Positions 38,074 to 47,864 are shown, numbered from the stretch's first letter. The stretch is 64,000 bases of DNA from Nocardioides carbamazepini (GCF_024614185.1 NZ_JAHTLF010000013.1:62001-126000); one strand, 5' to 3'. Translations and numbers: made by a program. The notes: generated by a model from the letters alone, not told the origin.

Positions 38074-38182
38074 CCCGTCGCAGACTGAGCCCGGGAATGC
38101 ACCGACCCGGCGCAGATTGAATTCGTGCGGATTCAATCTGCGCCGGGTCGGCGCGGATTCGGGTTCAGTCTGCGACGGGTCA
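38071..38182. terminator. Nested palindromes spanning the stops of two convergent genes
   Basis: Outer arms TGACCCGTCGCAGACTGA (38071-38088) and TCAGTCTGCGACGGGTCA (38165-38182) are an 18-base perfect inverted repeat whose ends are the two stop codons. Inside, 38102-38122 and 38131-38151 form a 21-base perfect inverted repeat (CCGACCCGGCGCAGATTGAA T and its complement) with an 8-base loop. Outer and inner arms are similar to each other (ACCCGKCGCAGAYTGA), so this is a duplicated palindrome. It is probably a bidirectional terminator. Confidence 0.85.
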
Positions 38183-40258
38183 GCGGGCCTTGAAGGCCAC
38201 CACGACGGAGGGGCGCGGGAAGGCGTCGGTGTGGGGCCAGGTGCTGGCCTGATTCTCGAAGGTGGCCCCGTCGATCTCGCCGGGGTGCTGCACTGCGACG
38301 AACAGCGACCGGTCGTCGTCGGTGACCAGCGGACCGCAGGCCTCGGCACCCTTGGGCACGGTGCAGAACTGCTGCACCTGACCGCGGTTCGGACCGGAGA
38401 CGGGCACCCGGAAGACACCGTCGTTGCTGCCGAGGACGTTGCCGTCGGTGGAGATCCACAGGTTCCCGGCCGAGTCGAAGGCGACGTTGTCGGGACAGCT
38501 GATCGGGCTGACCTTCGACTTGTCGAACCCGCCGAACCAGGTCTCCGGCGCGGCCGGATCACCGCAGACCAGGAACAGGTCCCAGGTGAAGGTGGTTGCC
38601 GCGTGGTCGCCACCCCCGGGCGTCATCTCCAGGACGTAGCCGTTGCGGTTGCCACTGGCGTTGGTCAACGGAGCGCCGATGCTGGCACGGACCTGCGAGC
38701 CGGCCAGCGGGTTGGCCTCGTCGACCGGCATCGCCGCGTTGCCACGGTTGGAGTTGTTGGTGAGAGCGGCATAGACCTTGCCGTTGACCGGGTTCGGCTC
38801 GACGTCCTCGGGCCGGTCCATCTTGGTCGGGGCGACCTTGTCCGCGGCCAGGCGGGTGAACAGCAGTACGTCGGCGACCGACATGCCGGGCACGAAGGAC
38901 TCCGTCTCGGTGGCCAGCGGGATCCAGGTGCCGGTGCCGTCGAACCGGCCGTCCTCGGTGCCGTCGCCGACCAGCCGGGCGACGTAGAGCGTGCCCGTGG
39001 TGAGCAGCTCGAGGTTCCTCGCCCGGGCCGCTCTCGTCCCGCTGGCGTCGTACCTGCCGGCGGAGACGAACTTGTAGAGGTAGTCGCCGCGCTCGTCGTC
39101 GCCCATGTAGGCCACGGCGTGCCCGTCGGTCGAGATCGCGATATTGGCGCCCTCGTGCTTGAACCGGCCGAGCATCGTGTGCTTGCGCGGCGTGGACCTC
39201 GGTTCGTAAGGGTCGATCTCGACGATCCAGCCGAAGCGGTGCGGCTCGTGCGGCTCCTTCGACAGGTCGAAGCGCGGGTCGACGCTGCTCCAGCCCTTGC
39301 CCGAGCCGTTGATGCCGTAGCGGGCGTACTCGGCGGCGTAGCGGGAGTCGAGGCCGGCACCCTTGTCGAAGTACTGGTTGAAGTTCTCCTCCCCCGAGAG
39401 GACGGTGCCCCACGGGGTGCTGCCGCCGGCACAGTTGTTGAGCGTGCCGAGGACGCTCGTGCCCGCCGGGTCGGCGGAGGTCCGCACCCGGGCGTCGCCG
39501 GCGACCGGGCCGGTGAGCTCGAAGGTGGTGGCGTCGTGGATGCGACGGTTCTGCTTCGCGTGGCCCAGGCCGGCGCGCTTCCACGAGCCGGCCCGGTTGT
39601 GCCGGCGCAGCTTCACCACGGACATGCCGTGGCTGGCGATCGCGATCCGCTTGATCTCGTCGGCGGAGTAGGCGCCCGTCGGGAACATCAGGTTCTCGTC
39701 GGTGTACTCGTGGTTGACCACGAGCAGAGCCTCGTCGCCGTCGAGGGGCAGCAGGCCCACGTAGTCGCAGTTGTAGCCGAACTGCCGGCGCGCGGACGCG
39801 ACCGACTGGGCGTGCGGGTCGAACTCGGGCGCCCCCTTGACGACGGGGTCGCCCCACCGGATGACGACGTCGTGGTCGAAGCCCTTGGCGGTGACGAACG
39901 CGTCGCGCTTGTTGGGCTCCACCGGCACGAAGGCCGCCTGACCGAGCGCGCCGTGCCCGGTGGGACCGCCTGGCCGGCGCGGCGCCTGGGTCGCCGCGGC
40001 AGCGAGACCACCCGACTGGACGACGCCGCCGACGATGAGCGCGCCGGCGGTGAGGGTGCCGCCGCGAAGGAAGCTGCGCCGTCCGACGGCCTTGGCGATC
40101 TCGTCGCGGACGTGGCCGTGAGCGGTGGGGTTGGGCTCCGGCTGGTCGCAGGCATTGCCGCACCGGAAGAAGCAGGTCATGTGGGAGCGCGAGCCGTGCC
40201 GGTTCCCCTCAGGGACGACGGCGAGCAACAGGCGGTTCTCGGGGCGCACGGAGGTCAT
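38180..40258 (-). CDS. PhoX-like (DUF839) Tat-secreted phosphatase
   Basis: 692-residue DUF839/PhoX family protein. PhoX enzymes are extracytoplasmic Ca2+/Fe-dependent alkaline phosphatases releasing phosphate from esters. ATG 40258 (MTSVRPENRLLLAVVPEG) fits the family; the open frame upstream overlaps the divergent chrA promoter. A long N region with CFFRCGNACDQP precedes the twin-arginine motif GRRSFLRGG and a hydrophobic stretch. Core features include NHEYTDENLM, LNNCAGGSTPWGTVLSGEEN (conserved Cys and Glu), RFGWIVEIDP and MDRPEDVEPNPVNGKVY. It may be phosphate-regulated, but no Pho box is obvious. Confidence 0.88.
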   Translation of the reverse strand: MTSVRPENRLLLAVVPEGNRHGSRSHMTCFFRCGNACDQPEPNPTAHGHVRDEIAKAVGRRSFLRGGTLTAGALIVGGVVQSGGLAAAATQAPRRPGGPTGHGALGQAAFVPVEPNKRDAFVTAKGFDHDVVIRWGDPVVKGAPEFDPHAQSVASARRQFGYNCDYVGLLPLDGDEALLVVNHEYTDENLMFPTGAYSADEIKRIAIASHGMSVVKLRRHNRAGSWKRAGLGHAKQNRRIHDATTFELTGPVAGDARVRTSADPAGTSVLGTLNNCAGGSTPWGTVLSGEENFNQYFDKGAGLDSRYAAEYARYGINGSGKGWSSVDPRFDLSKEPHEPHRFGWIVEIDPYEPRSTPRKHTMLGRFKHEGANIAISTDGHAVAYMGDDERGDYLYKFVSAGRYDASGTRAARARNLELLTTGTLYVARLVGDGTEDGRFDGTGTWIPLATETESFVPGMSVADVLLFTRLAADKVAPTKMDRPEDVEPNPVNGKVYAALTNNSNRGNAAMPVDEANPLAGSQVRASIGAPLTNASGNRNGYVLEMTPGGGDHAATTFTWDLFLVCGDPAAPETWFGGFDKSKVSPISCPDNVAFDSAGNLWISTDGNVLGSNDGVFRVPVSGPNRGQVQQFCTVPKGAEACGPLVTDDDRSLFVAVQHPGEIDGATFENQASTWPHTDAFPRPSVVVAFKAR

Positions 40259-40369
40259 GGTGGTAGGCGACCAGAGGCCGGTGAACATCGCCCGACCCGC
40301 CGGTGACCCACCAGTGAAGTGACGACTCCAGGTGACCCGACACTCGGCCGGACCGGCATGATCAGCCGC

Positions 40370-41503
40370 ATGGACCCACGGTCTGCGGGCTCCCCCCGTG
40401 AGGTGGCGACCGTCTTCCTCCGGCTCGGGCTGATCGCCTTCGGCGGCCCGGCCGCGCACGTGGCCCTGATGCGCGAGGAGCTGGTCCGCCGGCGCGGTTG
40501 GGTGAGCGACCAGCGCTTCGCCGACCTGATGGGCGCCACGAACCTGATCCCCGGCCCCAACTCGACCGAGCTCGCGATCCACCTCGGCCACGACCGTGCC
40601 CGCTGGCGCGGTCTCGTCGTCGCGGGCGTCTGCTTCATCCTGCCCGCAGCCCTGATGGTCGGCGTACTGGCCTGGGCCTACGTGGAGTACGGCGACACGC
40701 CTGCCATCGGGTCCGTCCTGTACGGCGTGGTGCCGGTCGTCGTCGCGATCGTCGTCTGGGCATTGGTCGGCCTGGGCCGGACGGTCCTCGCCTCACGCTG
40801 GCTGGCGCTGCTGGCGGCGGCCGCCCTCGCGGCGTACCTGTGGGGGGCGCCGGAGCTCGCCGTGCTCTTCGCGGGCGCCGCGGTCGCCGCGCTGGTCCAC
40901 GGCGCTCGCGCGCTGGCGCGCCGCGGCGGTCACGCGCTGCTCGGCCTCCCCCTGCTCGCCCTGACGACGACCCCGGACGGCCGGCTGACCGAGCTGTTCT
41001 GGACGATGCTCAAGATCGGCGCGGTGCTCTACGGCAGCGGCTACGTGCTGATCGCCTTCCTTGAGGGCGACTTCGTCGACCGGCTCGGCTGGGTCACCCA
41101 GCAGCAGCTGCTCGACGCCGTGTCGATCGGCCAGGTGACGCCGGGACCGGTGTTCACGACCGCGACCTTCCTCGGGTACGTCGTCGCGGGACTGCCGGGT
41201 GCGGTCATCGCGACGGTCGCGATCTTCCTGCCGTCGTTCGTGTTCGTCGGTCTGCTGACCCGGCTGACCGACTGGCTGCGCGCACGGGCCTGGACCTCGG
41301 CGCTCCTCGACGGTCTCAACGCCACCGCCCTGGCCCTGATGGCCGGTGTCGCCCTTCAGCTGGGCCGCACCGGACTGGTCGACGTCGTCGCCGTCGTCCT
41401 GGCGATCGGCACGCTCGTGCTGCTGTGGCGCACGCGGCTCAACAGCGCCTGGTTCATCGCGGCGGGCGCGGCGGTCGGCGTGGGCCGCTACTTCACCGGG
41501 TGA
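40370..41503 (+). CDS. chrA: Chromate transporter ChrA (long-chain, two-domain)
   Basis: Chromate efflux antiporter of the CHR superfamily; 377 residues with two homologous halves. First half: FLRLGLIAFGGPAAHVALMR and MGATNLIPGPNSTELAIHLG; second half: MLKIGAVLYGSGYVLIAFLE and VSIGQVTPGPVFTTATFLGY. The PGP motifs and the paired architecture are the LCHR signature. ATG 40358 (MISRMDP) is an alternative start. Convergent overlap of 16 bases with the AhpD-like gene. Confidence 0.92.
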   Translation: MDPRSAGSPREVATVFLRLGLIAFGGPAAHVALMREELVRRRGWVSDQRFADLMGATNLIPGPNSTELAIHLGHDRARWRGLVVAGVCFILPAALMVGVLAWAYVEYGDTPAIGSVLYGVVPVVVAIVVWALVGLGRTVLASRWLALLAAAALAAYLWGAPELAVLFAGAAVAALVHGARALARRGGHALLGLPLLALTTTPDGRLTELFWTMLKIGAVLYGSGYVLIAFLEGDFVDRLGWVTQQQLLDAVSIGQVTPGPVFTTATFLGYVVAGLPGAVIATVAIFLPSFVFVGLLTRLTDWLRARAWTSALLDGLNATALALMAGVALQLGRTGLVDVVAVVLAIGTLVLLWRTRLNSAWFIAAGAAVGVGRYFTG

Positions 41504-41937
41504 TGACTGGTCATCGAGATCCGGTTGAAGGTGTTCATGGTCAGCGCGACCCAGGCGACCGCGGCGAAGGCGTCGTCGCCGAGCACGGTCCGGCTCTCCG
41601 CCTCGGTGCGCCGGCGCCGATCCGGATCGGGCAGCAGCGTGACCGACTCGGCGAGCGCGAGTGCCGCCCGCTCCTGCACGGTGAACAGGTCGGTCTCCGA
41701 CCAGGCCGGCAGGAGAGCGAGACGCCGCTCCGACTCCCCCGCCCGCACGGCCCGCCGCTGGTGCAGGTCGATGCAGAAGGCGCAGCCGTTGATCTGCGAG
41801 ACCCGCATGTTGACCAGCTCGACGAGGATCCGGTCGAGGCCGGCGGCCTCCGCCGCGACGCCGGCCTCGCGGGCGAGATCGGTCGCGGCGGCGTACGCGG
41901 CGGGAACGGCCTTGTCGAGGTAGAGGGGCGCGCTCAC
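41488..41937 (-). CDS. Carboxymuconolactone decarboxylase-family (AhpD-like) protein
   Basis: 149-residue AhpD-fold protein. The redox-active pair is Cys-Ala-Phe-Cys in INGCAFCIDLHQ, with the conserved downstream His. AhpD-type proteins reduce peroxiredoxins or act as peroxidases. The gene follows a GNAT gene by four bases and lies near katG-furA, in keeping with peroxide defence. It overlaps the end of chrA on the other strand. Confidence 0.9.
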   Translation of the reverse strand: MSAPLYLDKAVPAAYAAATDLAREAGVAAEAAGLDRILVELVNMRVSQINGCAFCIDLHQRRAVRAGESERRLALLPAWSETDLFTVQERAALALAESVTLLPDPDRRRRTEAESRTVLGDDAFAAVAWVALTMNTFNRISMTSHHPVK

Positions 41938-41941
41938 CGGC

Positions 41942-42253
41942 TCACGCCACGGGGTCGTTGATGTCGTCGTAGTCGGGGTGCTTGGTGAGCCACTTCGCGA
42001 CGTAGGGACAGTGCGCGATGATCCGCTTGCCCTGCGCCCGGACGTCGGCCACCGCCATCGCCACCAGCTCGCCCGCGAGCCCCCGGCCGCCGTACGCGTC
42101 GTCGACCTCGGTGTGCACGAAGTCGACGTGCACGTCGTCGGGGAGGCGGTACTGCGTGAAGCCCGCGAGCGTCTCGCCGTCGCGGATCTCGTAGCGGTGC
42201 TTGTCGGGCGCGTGGACGTAGGCGATGCCGCTGTTGTCGGATGCGTCGGTCAT
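41942..42253 (-). CDS. GNAT-family N-acetyltransferase (Acetyltransf_CG type)
   Basis: 103-residue short GNAT of the PF14542-like group, with acetyl-CoA loop GGRGLAGELVAMAVADVRAQ and the characteristic HCPYVAKWLTKHPDY. Start ATG 42253 preferred over GTG two codons upstream. Substrate unknown. Cotranscribed with the AhpD-like gene four bases downstream. Confidence 0.88.
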   Translation of the reverse strand: MTDASDNSGIAYVHAPDKHRYEIRDGETLAGFTQYRLPDDVHVDFVHTEVDDAYGGRGLAGELVAMAVADVRAQGKRIIAHCPYVAKWLTKHPDYDDINDPVA

Positions 42254-42279
42254 GGGCACATCCTGCCGGGCACCCCCGG

Positions 42280-42316
42280 AAAAGACACGGAGGCCGTCCC
42301 GAGCGGGACGGCCTCC
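42280..42316 (-). terminator. Intrinsic terminator of katG
   Basis: GGAGGCCGTCCC at 42289-42300 pairs with GGGACGGCCTCC at 42305-42316 around GAGC; on the minus strand the stem is followed by GTGTCTTTT, a classic U tract, about 24 bases after the katG stop. Confidence 0.9.
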
Positions 42317-42339
42317 GGTCGATCAGCGTGGGGCGATGC

Positions 42340-44547
42340 TCAGCGCAGGTCCCAGCGGTCGGCGTCCATGACCTTCGTCCAGGCGGCGACGAAGTCGCGG
42401 ACGAACTTCTCCTGGGCGTCGTCGCTGGCGTACACCTCGGCCACGGCACGGAGCTCGGAGTTCGAGCCGAACACCAGGTCGTTGCGGCTGCCGGTCCACG
42501 TCGTGCCGGACTCGGTCGTGCCCCGGAAGACCTCTTCCGAGGCGTCGGTGGCGGTCCAGGTGGTGCCGAGGTCGAGCAGGTTGACGAAGAAGTCGTTCGT
42601 CAGCACGCCCGGCCGGTCGGTGAGCACGCCGAGGTCCGAGCCGTCCCAGTTGGTGCCGAGCACCCGGAGGCCGCCGATGAGGGCGGTGAGCTCCGGCGCG
42701 CTGACGCCCAGCAGGTTGGCCCGGTCGACGAGCGCGAACTCGCTCGGGTACTTGCTCGACTTCGGCAGGTAGTTGCGGAAGCCGTCGGCCTTGGGCTCGA
42801 GGTAGCCGAACGACTCGACGTCGGTCTGCTCCTGCGTGGCGTCGCCGCGACCCGTGGTGGTCGTGACGGTGACGTTCACGCCCGCCGCGGCGGCGGCCTG
42901 CTCGACACCCACGGAGCCGGCGATCACGATCGTGTCGGCCAGCGAGGCACCGTGGGCGGTCGCGATCTCCTGCAGCGTCGTCAGGATCGGCGCGAGCTCG
43001 GCCGGGCGGTTGATCGCCCAGGACCGCTGGGGCTCCAGGGCGATCCGCGCGCCGTTGGCGCCGCCGCGCTTGTCGGAGCTGCGGTACGTCGACGCGGAGG
43101 CCCACGCCGTCGAGACGAGCTGCGACACGGACAGGCCGGCCTCGGCGATCGCGTTCTTGAGCCCGGTCACCTGGGCGTCGGTGAGCGCGGTGCCGGCGGG
43201 GATCGGGTCCTGCCAGACGAAGTCCTCGGCCGGGACGTCGGCGCCGAGGTAGCGCGACTTCGGGCCCATGTCACGGTGGGTCAGCTTGAACCACGCGCGG
43301 CCGTAGGCGTCGGTGAAGGCGTCCTGGTCGTCCTTGAACCGCAGCGAGATCTCCCGCATCTCCGGGTCCTCGCGCAGCGCGATGTCGGAGGTCAGCATGC
43401 GCGGCTCGCGCTTCCCGTCGCCGAACGACTCGGGGACCAGGTCCGCGCCGCCGTTGTTCTTCGGCCGCCACTGCTGCGCGCCGGCGGGCGACTTGAAGAG
43501 CTCCCACTCGTAGCCGAACAGGATGTGGAAGAACTCGTTGTCCCAGCGGGTCGGGTGATAGGTCCAGGTGACCTCCAGGCCCGAGGTGATGGCGTCGATG
43601 CCCTTGCCCGAGGCGTGCGAGGAGCGCCAGCCCAGGCCCTGCTCCTCGATCGGGGCCGCCTCCGGCTCGGGGCCGACGGCCTCGGCCGGGCCGTTGCCGT
43701 GGGTCTTGCCGAAGGTGTGGCCACCGGCGATGAGCGCCACGGTCTCCTCGACCGTCATGCCCATCCGACCGAACGTGTCCTTGATGTCGACGGCCGACGC
43801 CAGCGGGTCGGGGTTGCCGTTGGGACCCTCGGGGTTGACGTAGATCAGGCCCATCTGGACGGCGGCGAGCGGGTCCTCGAGATCGCGCTCACCGGTGTAG
43901 CGCTCGTCCTCGAGCCACTCGGTCTCCGGGCCCCAGTAGACGTCCTCGTCGGCCTCCCAGACGTCGGGGCGACCGCCGCCGAAGCCGAAGATCGGGAAGC
44001 CCATGTCCTCCTGCGCGACGTTGCCGGCGAGGATCATCAGGTCGCCCCAGGACAGGGACTTGCCGTACTTCTTCTTGACCGGCCACAGCAGGCGGCGGGC
44101 CTTGTCGAGGTTGCCGTTGTCGGGCCAGGAGTTGGTCGGCGCGAAGCGCTGCTGACCATGGCCGGCACCGCCGCGACCGTCGGTGGCGCGGTAGGTGCCG
44201 GCGGCGTGCCACGCCATCCGCACGAAGAGCGGGCCGTAGTGACCGAAGTCGGCCGGCCAGAAGTCCTTGGAGTCGGTCAGCACGGCCTTGACGTCGGCCT
44301 TGACCTCGTCGAGGTCGAGCGCCAGGAAGGCGGCCTTGTAGTCGAACTCACCGCCGAACGGGTCGGCGACGGCCGGGTTCTTCGCGAGGATCCTCAGGTT
44401 CAGCTTGTTGGGCCACCACTGCTGGTTGGCCGAGCCCTGGGTCGGGTGGGTCAGACCATGCATGACCGGGCACTTGCCGGCCGCCTGCTGTGCGTCCTGC
44501 GGCTCCTCCGTGACGAGGGGCTCGGTGTGCTGGGTGTTGTCGGGCAT
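42340..44547 (-). CDS. katG: Catalase-peroxidase KatG
   Basis: Bifunctional heme catalase-peroxidase, 735 residues. The distal Arg-Trp-His are in [13 protein letters not shown], Tyr of the Met-Tyr-Trp crosslink is in [11 protein letters not shown], Met near GRMGMTVEE, and the proximal His in [14 protein letters not shown]. The C-terminal duplicated domain includes [18 protein letters not shown]. It lies 28 bases downstream of furA and ends in a strong terminator. The arrangement furA-katG is the actinobacterial peroxide-response operon. Confidence 0.97.
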   Translation of the reverse strand: MPDNTQHTEPLVTEEPQDAQQAAGKCPVMHGLTHPTQGSANQQWWPNKLNLRILAKNPAVADPFGGEFDYKAAFLALDLDEVKADVKAVLTDSKDFWPADFGHYGPLFVRMAWHAAGTYRATDGRGGAGHGQQRFAPTNSWPDNGNLDKARRLLWPVKKKYGKSLSWGDLMILAGNVAQEDMGFPIFGFGGGRPDVWEADEDVYWGPETEWLEDERYTGERDLEDPLAAVQMGLIYVNPEGPNGNPDPLASAVDIKDTFGRMGMTVEETVALIAGGHTFGKTHGNGPAEAVGPEPEAAPIEEQGLGWRSSHASGKGIDAITSGLEVTWTYHPTRWDNEFFHILFGYEWELFKSPAGAQQWRPKNNGGADLVPESFGDGKREPRMLTSDIALREDPEMREISLRFKDDQDAFTDAYGRAWFKLTHRDMGPKSRYLGADVPAEDFVWQDPIPAGTALTDAQVTGLKNAIAEAGLSVSQLVSTAWASASTYRSSDKRGGANGARIALEPQRSWAINRPAELAPILTTLQEIATAHGASLADTIVIAGSVGVEQAAAAAGVNVTVTTTTGRGDATQEQTDVESFGYLEPKADGFRNYLPKSSKYPSEFALVDRANLLGVSAPELTALIGGLRVLGTNWDGSDLGVLTDRPGVLTNDFFVNLLDLGTTWTATDASEEVFRGTTESGTTWTGSRNDLVFGSNSELRAVAEVYASDDAQEKFVRDFVAAWTKVMDADRWDLR

Positions 44548-44575
44548 CGGGAACCTTTCCGGGAACCTGTCGTAC

Positions 44576-45013
44576 CTACTGGGGGCGGGATGTGCAGTCG
44601 GGGCAGAGGCCCCAATAGATGACCTCGGCCTCGTCGATCACGAAGCCGTGGGAGTCGGAGGCGGTCAGGCACGGCACGTGGCCGACCGCGCAGTCCACGT
44701 CGGCGATCTCGCCGCAGGAGCGGCAGACCACATGGTGGTGGTTGTCGCCGGTGCGGGTCTCGTAGCGCGCGACCGAGCCGGCCGGCTTGATGCTGCGCAC
44801 GAGCCCGGCGCCGGTCAGTGTGTGCAGCGAGTCGTACACCGCCTGGTGGGACACCTCGGGCAGCAGCGCCCGCGCCGCCGCGATGATCGACTCGGTGTCC
44901 GCATGGGGATGCGCGTGCACCGCCTCGAGGACCGCCAGCCGGGGCCGGGTGACCCGGAGCGCGACGTCCCGCAGCTGCTTCTGGAAGTCGGGCCTGGGCA
45001 TGTCCCCCAGCAT
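44576..45013 (-). CDS. furA: FurA/CatR-type Fur family repressor
   Basis: 145-residue Fur-family regulator that controls katG by sensing peroxide through its metal site. Winged helix: [20 protein letters not shown] and [20 protein letters not shown]. Metal motifs [19 protein letters not shown] and CPDCTSRPQ hold the Cys pairs (CxxC and CPDC). A 17-base dyad with TTGACT overlaps its promoter region, suggesting autoregulation. Confidence 0.95.
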   Translation of the reverse strand: MLGDMPRPDFQKQLRDVALRVTRPRLAVLEAVHAHPHADTESIIAAARALLPEVSHQAVYDSLHTLTGAGLVRSIKPAGSVARYETRTGDNHHHVVCRSCGEIADVDCAVGHVPCLTASDSHGFVIDEAEVIYWGLCPDCTSRPQ

Positions 45014-45021
45014 GCCATCTT

Positions 45022-45038
45022 TCTTGAATCAGTCAAGA
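45022..45038 (-). promoter_or_regulatory. Candidate FurA operator and -35 region
   Basis: On the minus strand TCTTGACTGATTCAAGA is an imperfect dyad (arms TCTTGA/TCAAGA with 5-base centre) containing TTGACT, nine bases before the furA ATG. The sequence resembles the AT-rich operator described for mycobacterial FurA. Confidence 0.6.
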
Positions 45039-45104
45039 TCTCGCGGGGTGTGTCGCGGTCCGAGGAGACTGTCGCGCCCGCGCGCCCGCGCGCCCGGTCG
45101 CGTC

Positions 45105-45932
45105 TCATGCCCCGACGACCGACAGGAGCTGCAGCCTGTCGTAGCTGTCGCTGCCGGGGACCGCGGTGTAGACGAGCAGCGCGTGCGACTGCTCGGGGTC
45201 GACCAGTCGCTGACAGGTCAGCTCGAGCGCGCCGACCTCGGGGTGCACGAAGTGCTTGACCTCGCGCGGACGTACGCCGATCTCGTGGGTGTCCCAGACC
45301 TGCCGGAACTCCTCGCTCTGGGCGAGAAGCAGCTTCGCGAGGTGGGCCGCGCGGGAGTCGGGGCCACGCAGCGCGATGATCTCGCGCAGCCCGGAGCAGT
45401 ACAGCCGGGTCAGGAACGCGTGCTCCTCGGGCGCGTAGAGCCGTCGCGCCGCCGGATCGGCGAACCACCGGTATCCGATGCTGCGCTCGGGGCCCGCGTA
45501 GCGCGTCAGATCGCCGGTGAGGGCGACGCCCACGGGGGTCTGGCGCAAGGTCTCGCCGAGCTCGGTGACGATCTCCGCCGGGGTGTCGCTCAACCGGTCG
45601 AGAACCCGGAGCAGCCCGGGGCTGATGTGGTCGCCGCTGCCGCCACGGGCAGGTGGCTGCTGGCCCCCGACGCGGAACAGGTGGTCCCGCTCGTCAAGCG
45701 TGAGGTGCAGGCCCAGCGCGATCGACGCGAGCATCTGGCTCGAGGGCCGGGGGCCGCGCTCCCGCTCGAGTCGCGAGTAGTAGTCGACCGACATGTGGCA
45801 CAGGAGCGCCACCTCCTCGCGCCGCAGGCCACGGGTCCGCCGGCGTGCGCCGCGAGGCAGCCCGACGTCCTCCGGTTGCAACGCCTCCCGGCGCGTGCGC
45901 AGGAACTCCGCCAGCTCGGCGCGATCGATCAC
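45105..45932 (-). CDS. XRE-family regulator with MmyB-like ligand-binding domain
   Basis: 275-residue transcription regulator. N-terminal HTH (about 8-70; [24 protein letters not shown] segment with [12 protein letters not shown] and [17 protein letters not shown]), then an MmyB-type PAS-like ligand domain (about 100-270; RYWFADP-like [20 protein letters not shown] and [16 protein letters not shown]). Such regulators bind a small hydrophobic ligand and are often divergent from an SDR gene, as here. The 138-base region to 46071 holds the shared promoters; no operator could be defined with confidence. Confidence 0.9.
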   Translation of the reverse strand: MIDRAELAEFLRTRREALQPEDVGLPRGARRRTRGLRREEVALLCHMSVDYYSRLERERGPRPSSQMLASIALGLHLTLDERDHLFRVGGQQPPARGGSGDHISPGLLRVLDRLSDTPAEIVTELGETLRQTPVGVALTGDLTRYAGPERSIGYRWFADPAARRLYAPEEHAFLTRLYCSGLREIIALRGPDSRAAHLAKLLLAQSEEFRQVWDTHEIGVRPREVKHFVHPEVGALELTCQRLVDPEQSHALLVYTAVPGSDSYDRLQLLSVVGA

Positions 45933-46070
45933 AGGCGTCCCCTCCTCGATGTCAAGGTCGTTTGTACTCGACGCGAACGCCGTTATCCACGGATCGTCAG
46001 GCCGTGGCTGCGCGGCCGTGGTCGCGCGAGGATCGAGGGGATCACCGAAATCCGAACGAGGAGCACAGCG

Positions 46071-47015
46071 ATGGCGCGTCGATCCGTCGATATCACGATT
46101 CCGAACCTGTCCGGCAGACGGGCGTTGGTGACGGGGGCCAGCGACGGGATGGGACTGGTGATCGCCACCCGCCTCGCCGCTGCCGGCGCCGAGGTCGTGA
46201 TGCCCGTCCGGAATCTCCGCAAGGGCGAGGCCGCCATCGCGAGGATCCGCGAGGAGGTGCCCGGTGCGGACGTCTCACTGCGCGATCTCGACCTGTCGTC
46301 ACTGGAGTCCGTCGCGGCCCTCGGCGAGACCCTGCGCGCGGAGGACCGGCCCATCCACGTGCTGATCAACAACGCGGGCGTGATGACGCCGCCGGACCGA
46401 CAGGCCACTGCCGACGGCTTCGAGCTCCAGCTCGGCACCAACCATCTCGGCCACTTCGCTCTCGTCGGCCGGCTCCTGCCGCTGCTGCGGGCCGGGCGGG
46501 CACGGGTGACCTCCCAGGTCAGCATCGCCGCCCGGCGCGGCACCGTGAACTGGGACGACGTGAACTGGGAGCGGGGGTACGACGGGAACGCGGCCTACAG
46601 CCAGTCGAAGATCGCGTTCGGGCTGTTCGGCCTGGAGCTCGATCGCCGCAGCAGGGCCGGCGACTGGGGCATCACGAGCAACCTCGCCCACCCCGGCGTC
46701 GCGCCGACCAGCCTGCTGGCGTCGCGGCCCGAGATCGGCCGCACCTCGGACACCTCGATGGTGCGCGTCATCCGCTGGCTCTCCGCCCGCGGCATCCTCC
46801 TCGGCACCCCCGAGACCGCCGCCCTGCCCGCGCTGATGGCCGCCACGGCACCCGACGGGAGGGGCAGCGCGCTGTACGGCCCCCGTGGGCCCGGCCATCT
46901 CGGCGGCGCTCCCGCGGAGCAGGAGCTCTACCGACCGCTGCGCAGCGTCGAGGACGCCACGCGGGTCTGGCAGCTCTCCGAGGAGCTCACGGACACGGCC
47001 ATCCCCGCTCGGTGA
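46071..47015 (+). CDS. SDR-family oxidoreductase (retinol-dehydrogenase-like)
   Basis: 314-residue short-chain dehydrogenase. NAD(P) motif [11 protein letters not shown] (18-28), NNAG in [15 protein letters not shown], catalytic Ser in [10 protein letters not shown] and YSQSK (Tyr/Lys). The sequence resembles retinol-dehydrogenase/WW-domain oxidoreductase-type SDRs. ATG 46071 is right after ACAGCG with GAGGAG 10 bases upstream. Divergent from the MmyB-type regulator, which probably controls it. Confidence 0.92.
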   Translation: MARRSVDITIPNLSGRRALVTGASDGMGLVIATRLAAAGAEVVMPVRNLRKGEAAIARIREEVPGADVSLRDLDLSSLESVAALGETLRAEDRPIHVLINNAGVMTPPDRQATADGFELQLGTNHLGHFALVGRLLPLLRAGRARVTSQVSIAARRGTVNWDDVNWERGYDGNAAYSQSKIAFGLFGLELDRRSRAGDWGITSNLAHPGVAPTSLLASRPEIGRTSDTSMVRVIRWLSARGILLGTPETAALPALMAATAPDGRGSALYGPRGPGHLGGAPAEQELYRPLRSVEDATRVWQLSEELTDTAIPAR

Positions 47016-47087
47016 CCCCGGATCCGGGTACGCCCTCCCCGTCGTTCCCGGCGACTGCCCTCGCGACGGTCGGGTACCGCCCGGGGC

Positions 47088-47324
47088 ATGGACATGTCAC
47101 CTGCCTGGCTGATCATCGGCGTGGTCGTCGCCGCCTTCATCGTCCTGGGCCTCGTCTGGGCATTCGTCGCCGACCGCCGGCGCAACGAGGATGTCGCCCA
47201 CGACCCGGAGCGCTTCGACCCGGACGCCGACCGGGCCGACCACACACCGCCGCCCGACCTCGCCGACCCTGACCGAGAACGCCTCCACGTCGACCCGCGC
47301 CACCGCGGGCCGGGTGAGACCTGA
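47088..47324 (+). CDS. Small membrane protein, unknown function
   Basis: 78-residue protein with one N-terminal helix (AWLIIGVVVAAFIVLGLVWA, about 6-25) and a charged C-terminal tail rich in Asp, Arg and Pro. Similar small proteins are common in actinobacteria without known function. It converges on sodN across a hairpin terminator. Confidence 0.65.
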   Translation: MDMSPAWLIIGVVVAAFIVLGLVWAFVADRRRNEDVAHDPERFDPDADRADHTPPPDLADPDRERLHVDPRHRGPGET

Positions 47325-47340
47325 CCACGTCCCGCCAAGG

Positions 47341-47377
47341 ACACGGCCGCTCCCGCCATCGGCGGGGCCGGCCGTGT
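47341..47377. terminator. Hairpin between the small membrane protein and sodN
   Basis: ACACGGCC at 47341-47348 pairs with GGCCGTGT at 47370-47377, with inner pairing of CTCCCGCC and GGCGGGG. It lies between convergent stops at 47324 and 47404 and probably terminates both. Confidence 0.7.
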
Positions 47378-47403
47378 GCCGTCGGGCAGGACGTCGGTTC
47401 GGG

Positions 47404-47799
47404 TCAGGCCTTCTTGGTGGCCCAGAAGATCTCGGCGATCTCGTCGATCTTGGCGAGGAGCTCGTCGGCCTTGGCCGGGTCGAGGGTGCCCTTGGTGCCG
47501 CTGGCGCCGGCGAGCTTGGTGGCCTCGTTGACCAGGGTGTGGAGCTGGGGGTAGGCCTCGAAGTGCGGGGGCTTGAAGTAGTCGGTCCACAGCACCCAGA
47601 GGTGGTGCTTGACGAGCTCGGAGCGCTGCTCCTTGATGAGGACGGCGCGGGTGCGGAAGTCGGGGTCGTCGCTGTCGAGGGCCTTGGCGATGACGGCCTT
47701 GATGGACTCGGCCTCGATGCGGGCCTGGGCGGGGTCGTAGACGCCGCAGGGCAGGTCGCAGTGGGCGGAGACCTCGACAGTGGGGGCGAACAGGCGCAT
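47404..47799 (-). CDS. sodN: Nickel superoxide dismutase
   Basis: Ni-SOD precursor of 131 residues. The nickel hook HCDLPCGVYDP begins at His13, so a 12-residue propeptide (MRLFAPTVEVSA) must be removed to expose His1. The rest is the four-helix bundle (KQRSELVKHHLWVLWTDYF-like region, FKPPHFEAYPQLHTLV). ATG 47799 follows GAGAGGA. The usual protease gene sodX is not adjacent; the flanking gene upstream is a flavin reductase separated by 65 bases. Confidence 0.96.
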   Translation of the reverse strand: MRLFAPTVEVSAHCDLPCGVYDPAQARIEAESIKAVIAKALDSDDPDFRTRAVLIKEQRSELVKHHLWVLWTDYFKPPHFEAYPQLHTLVNEATKLAGASGTKGTLDPAKADELLAKIDEIAEIFWATKKA

Positions 47800-47864
47800 G
47801 AGCGCTTTCCTCTCGGTTGGGTACCACGGTGCGGCCGGTGTGCCGCGGGACGGAAGGGCGGGGC

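Noticed and set aside
45074..45102. Alternating GCGCCC run after furA
   Set aside because: Simple low-complexity GC sequence next to a gene end; no dyad beyond chance.
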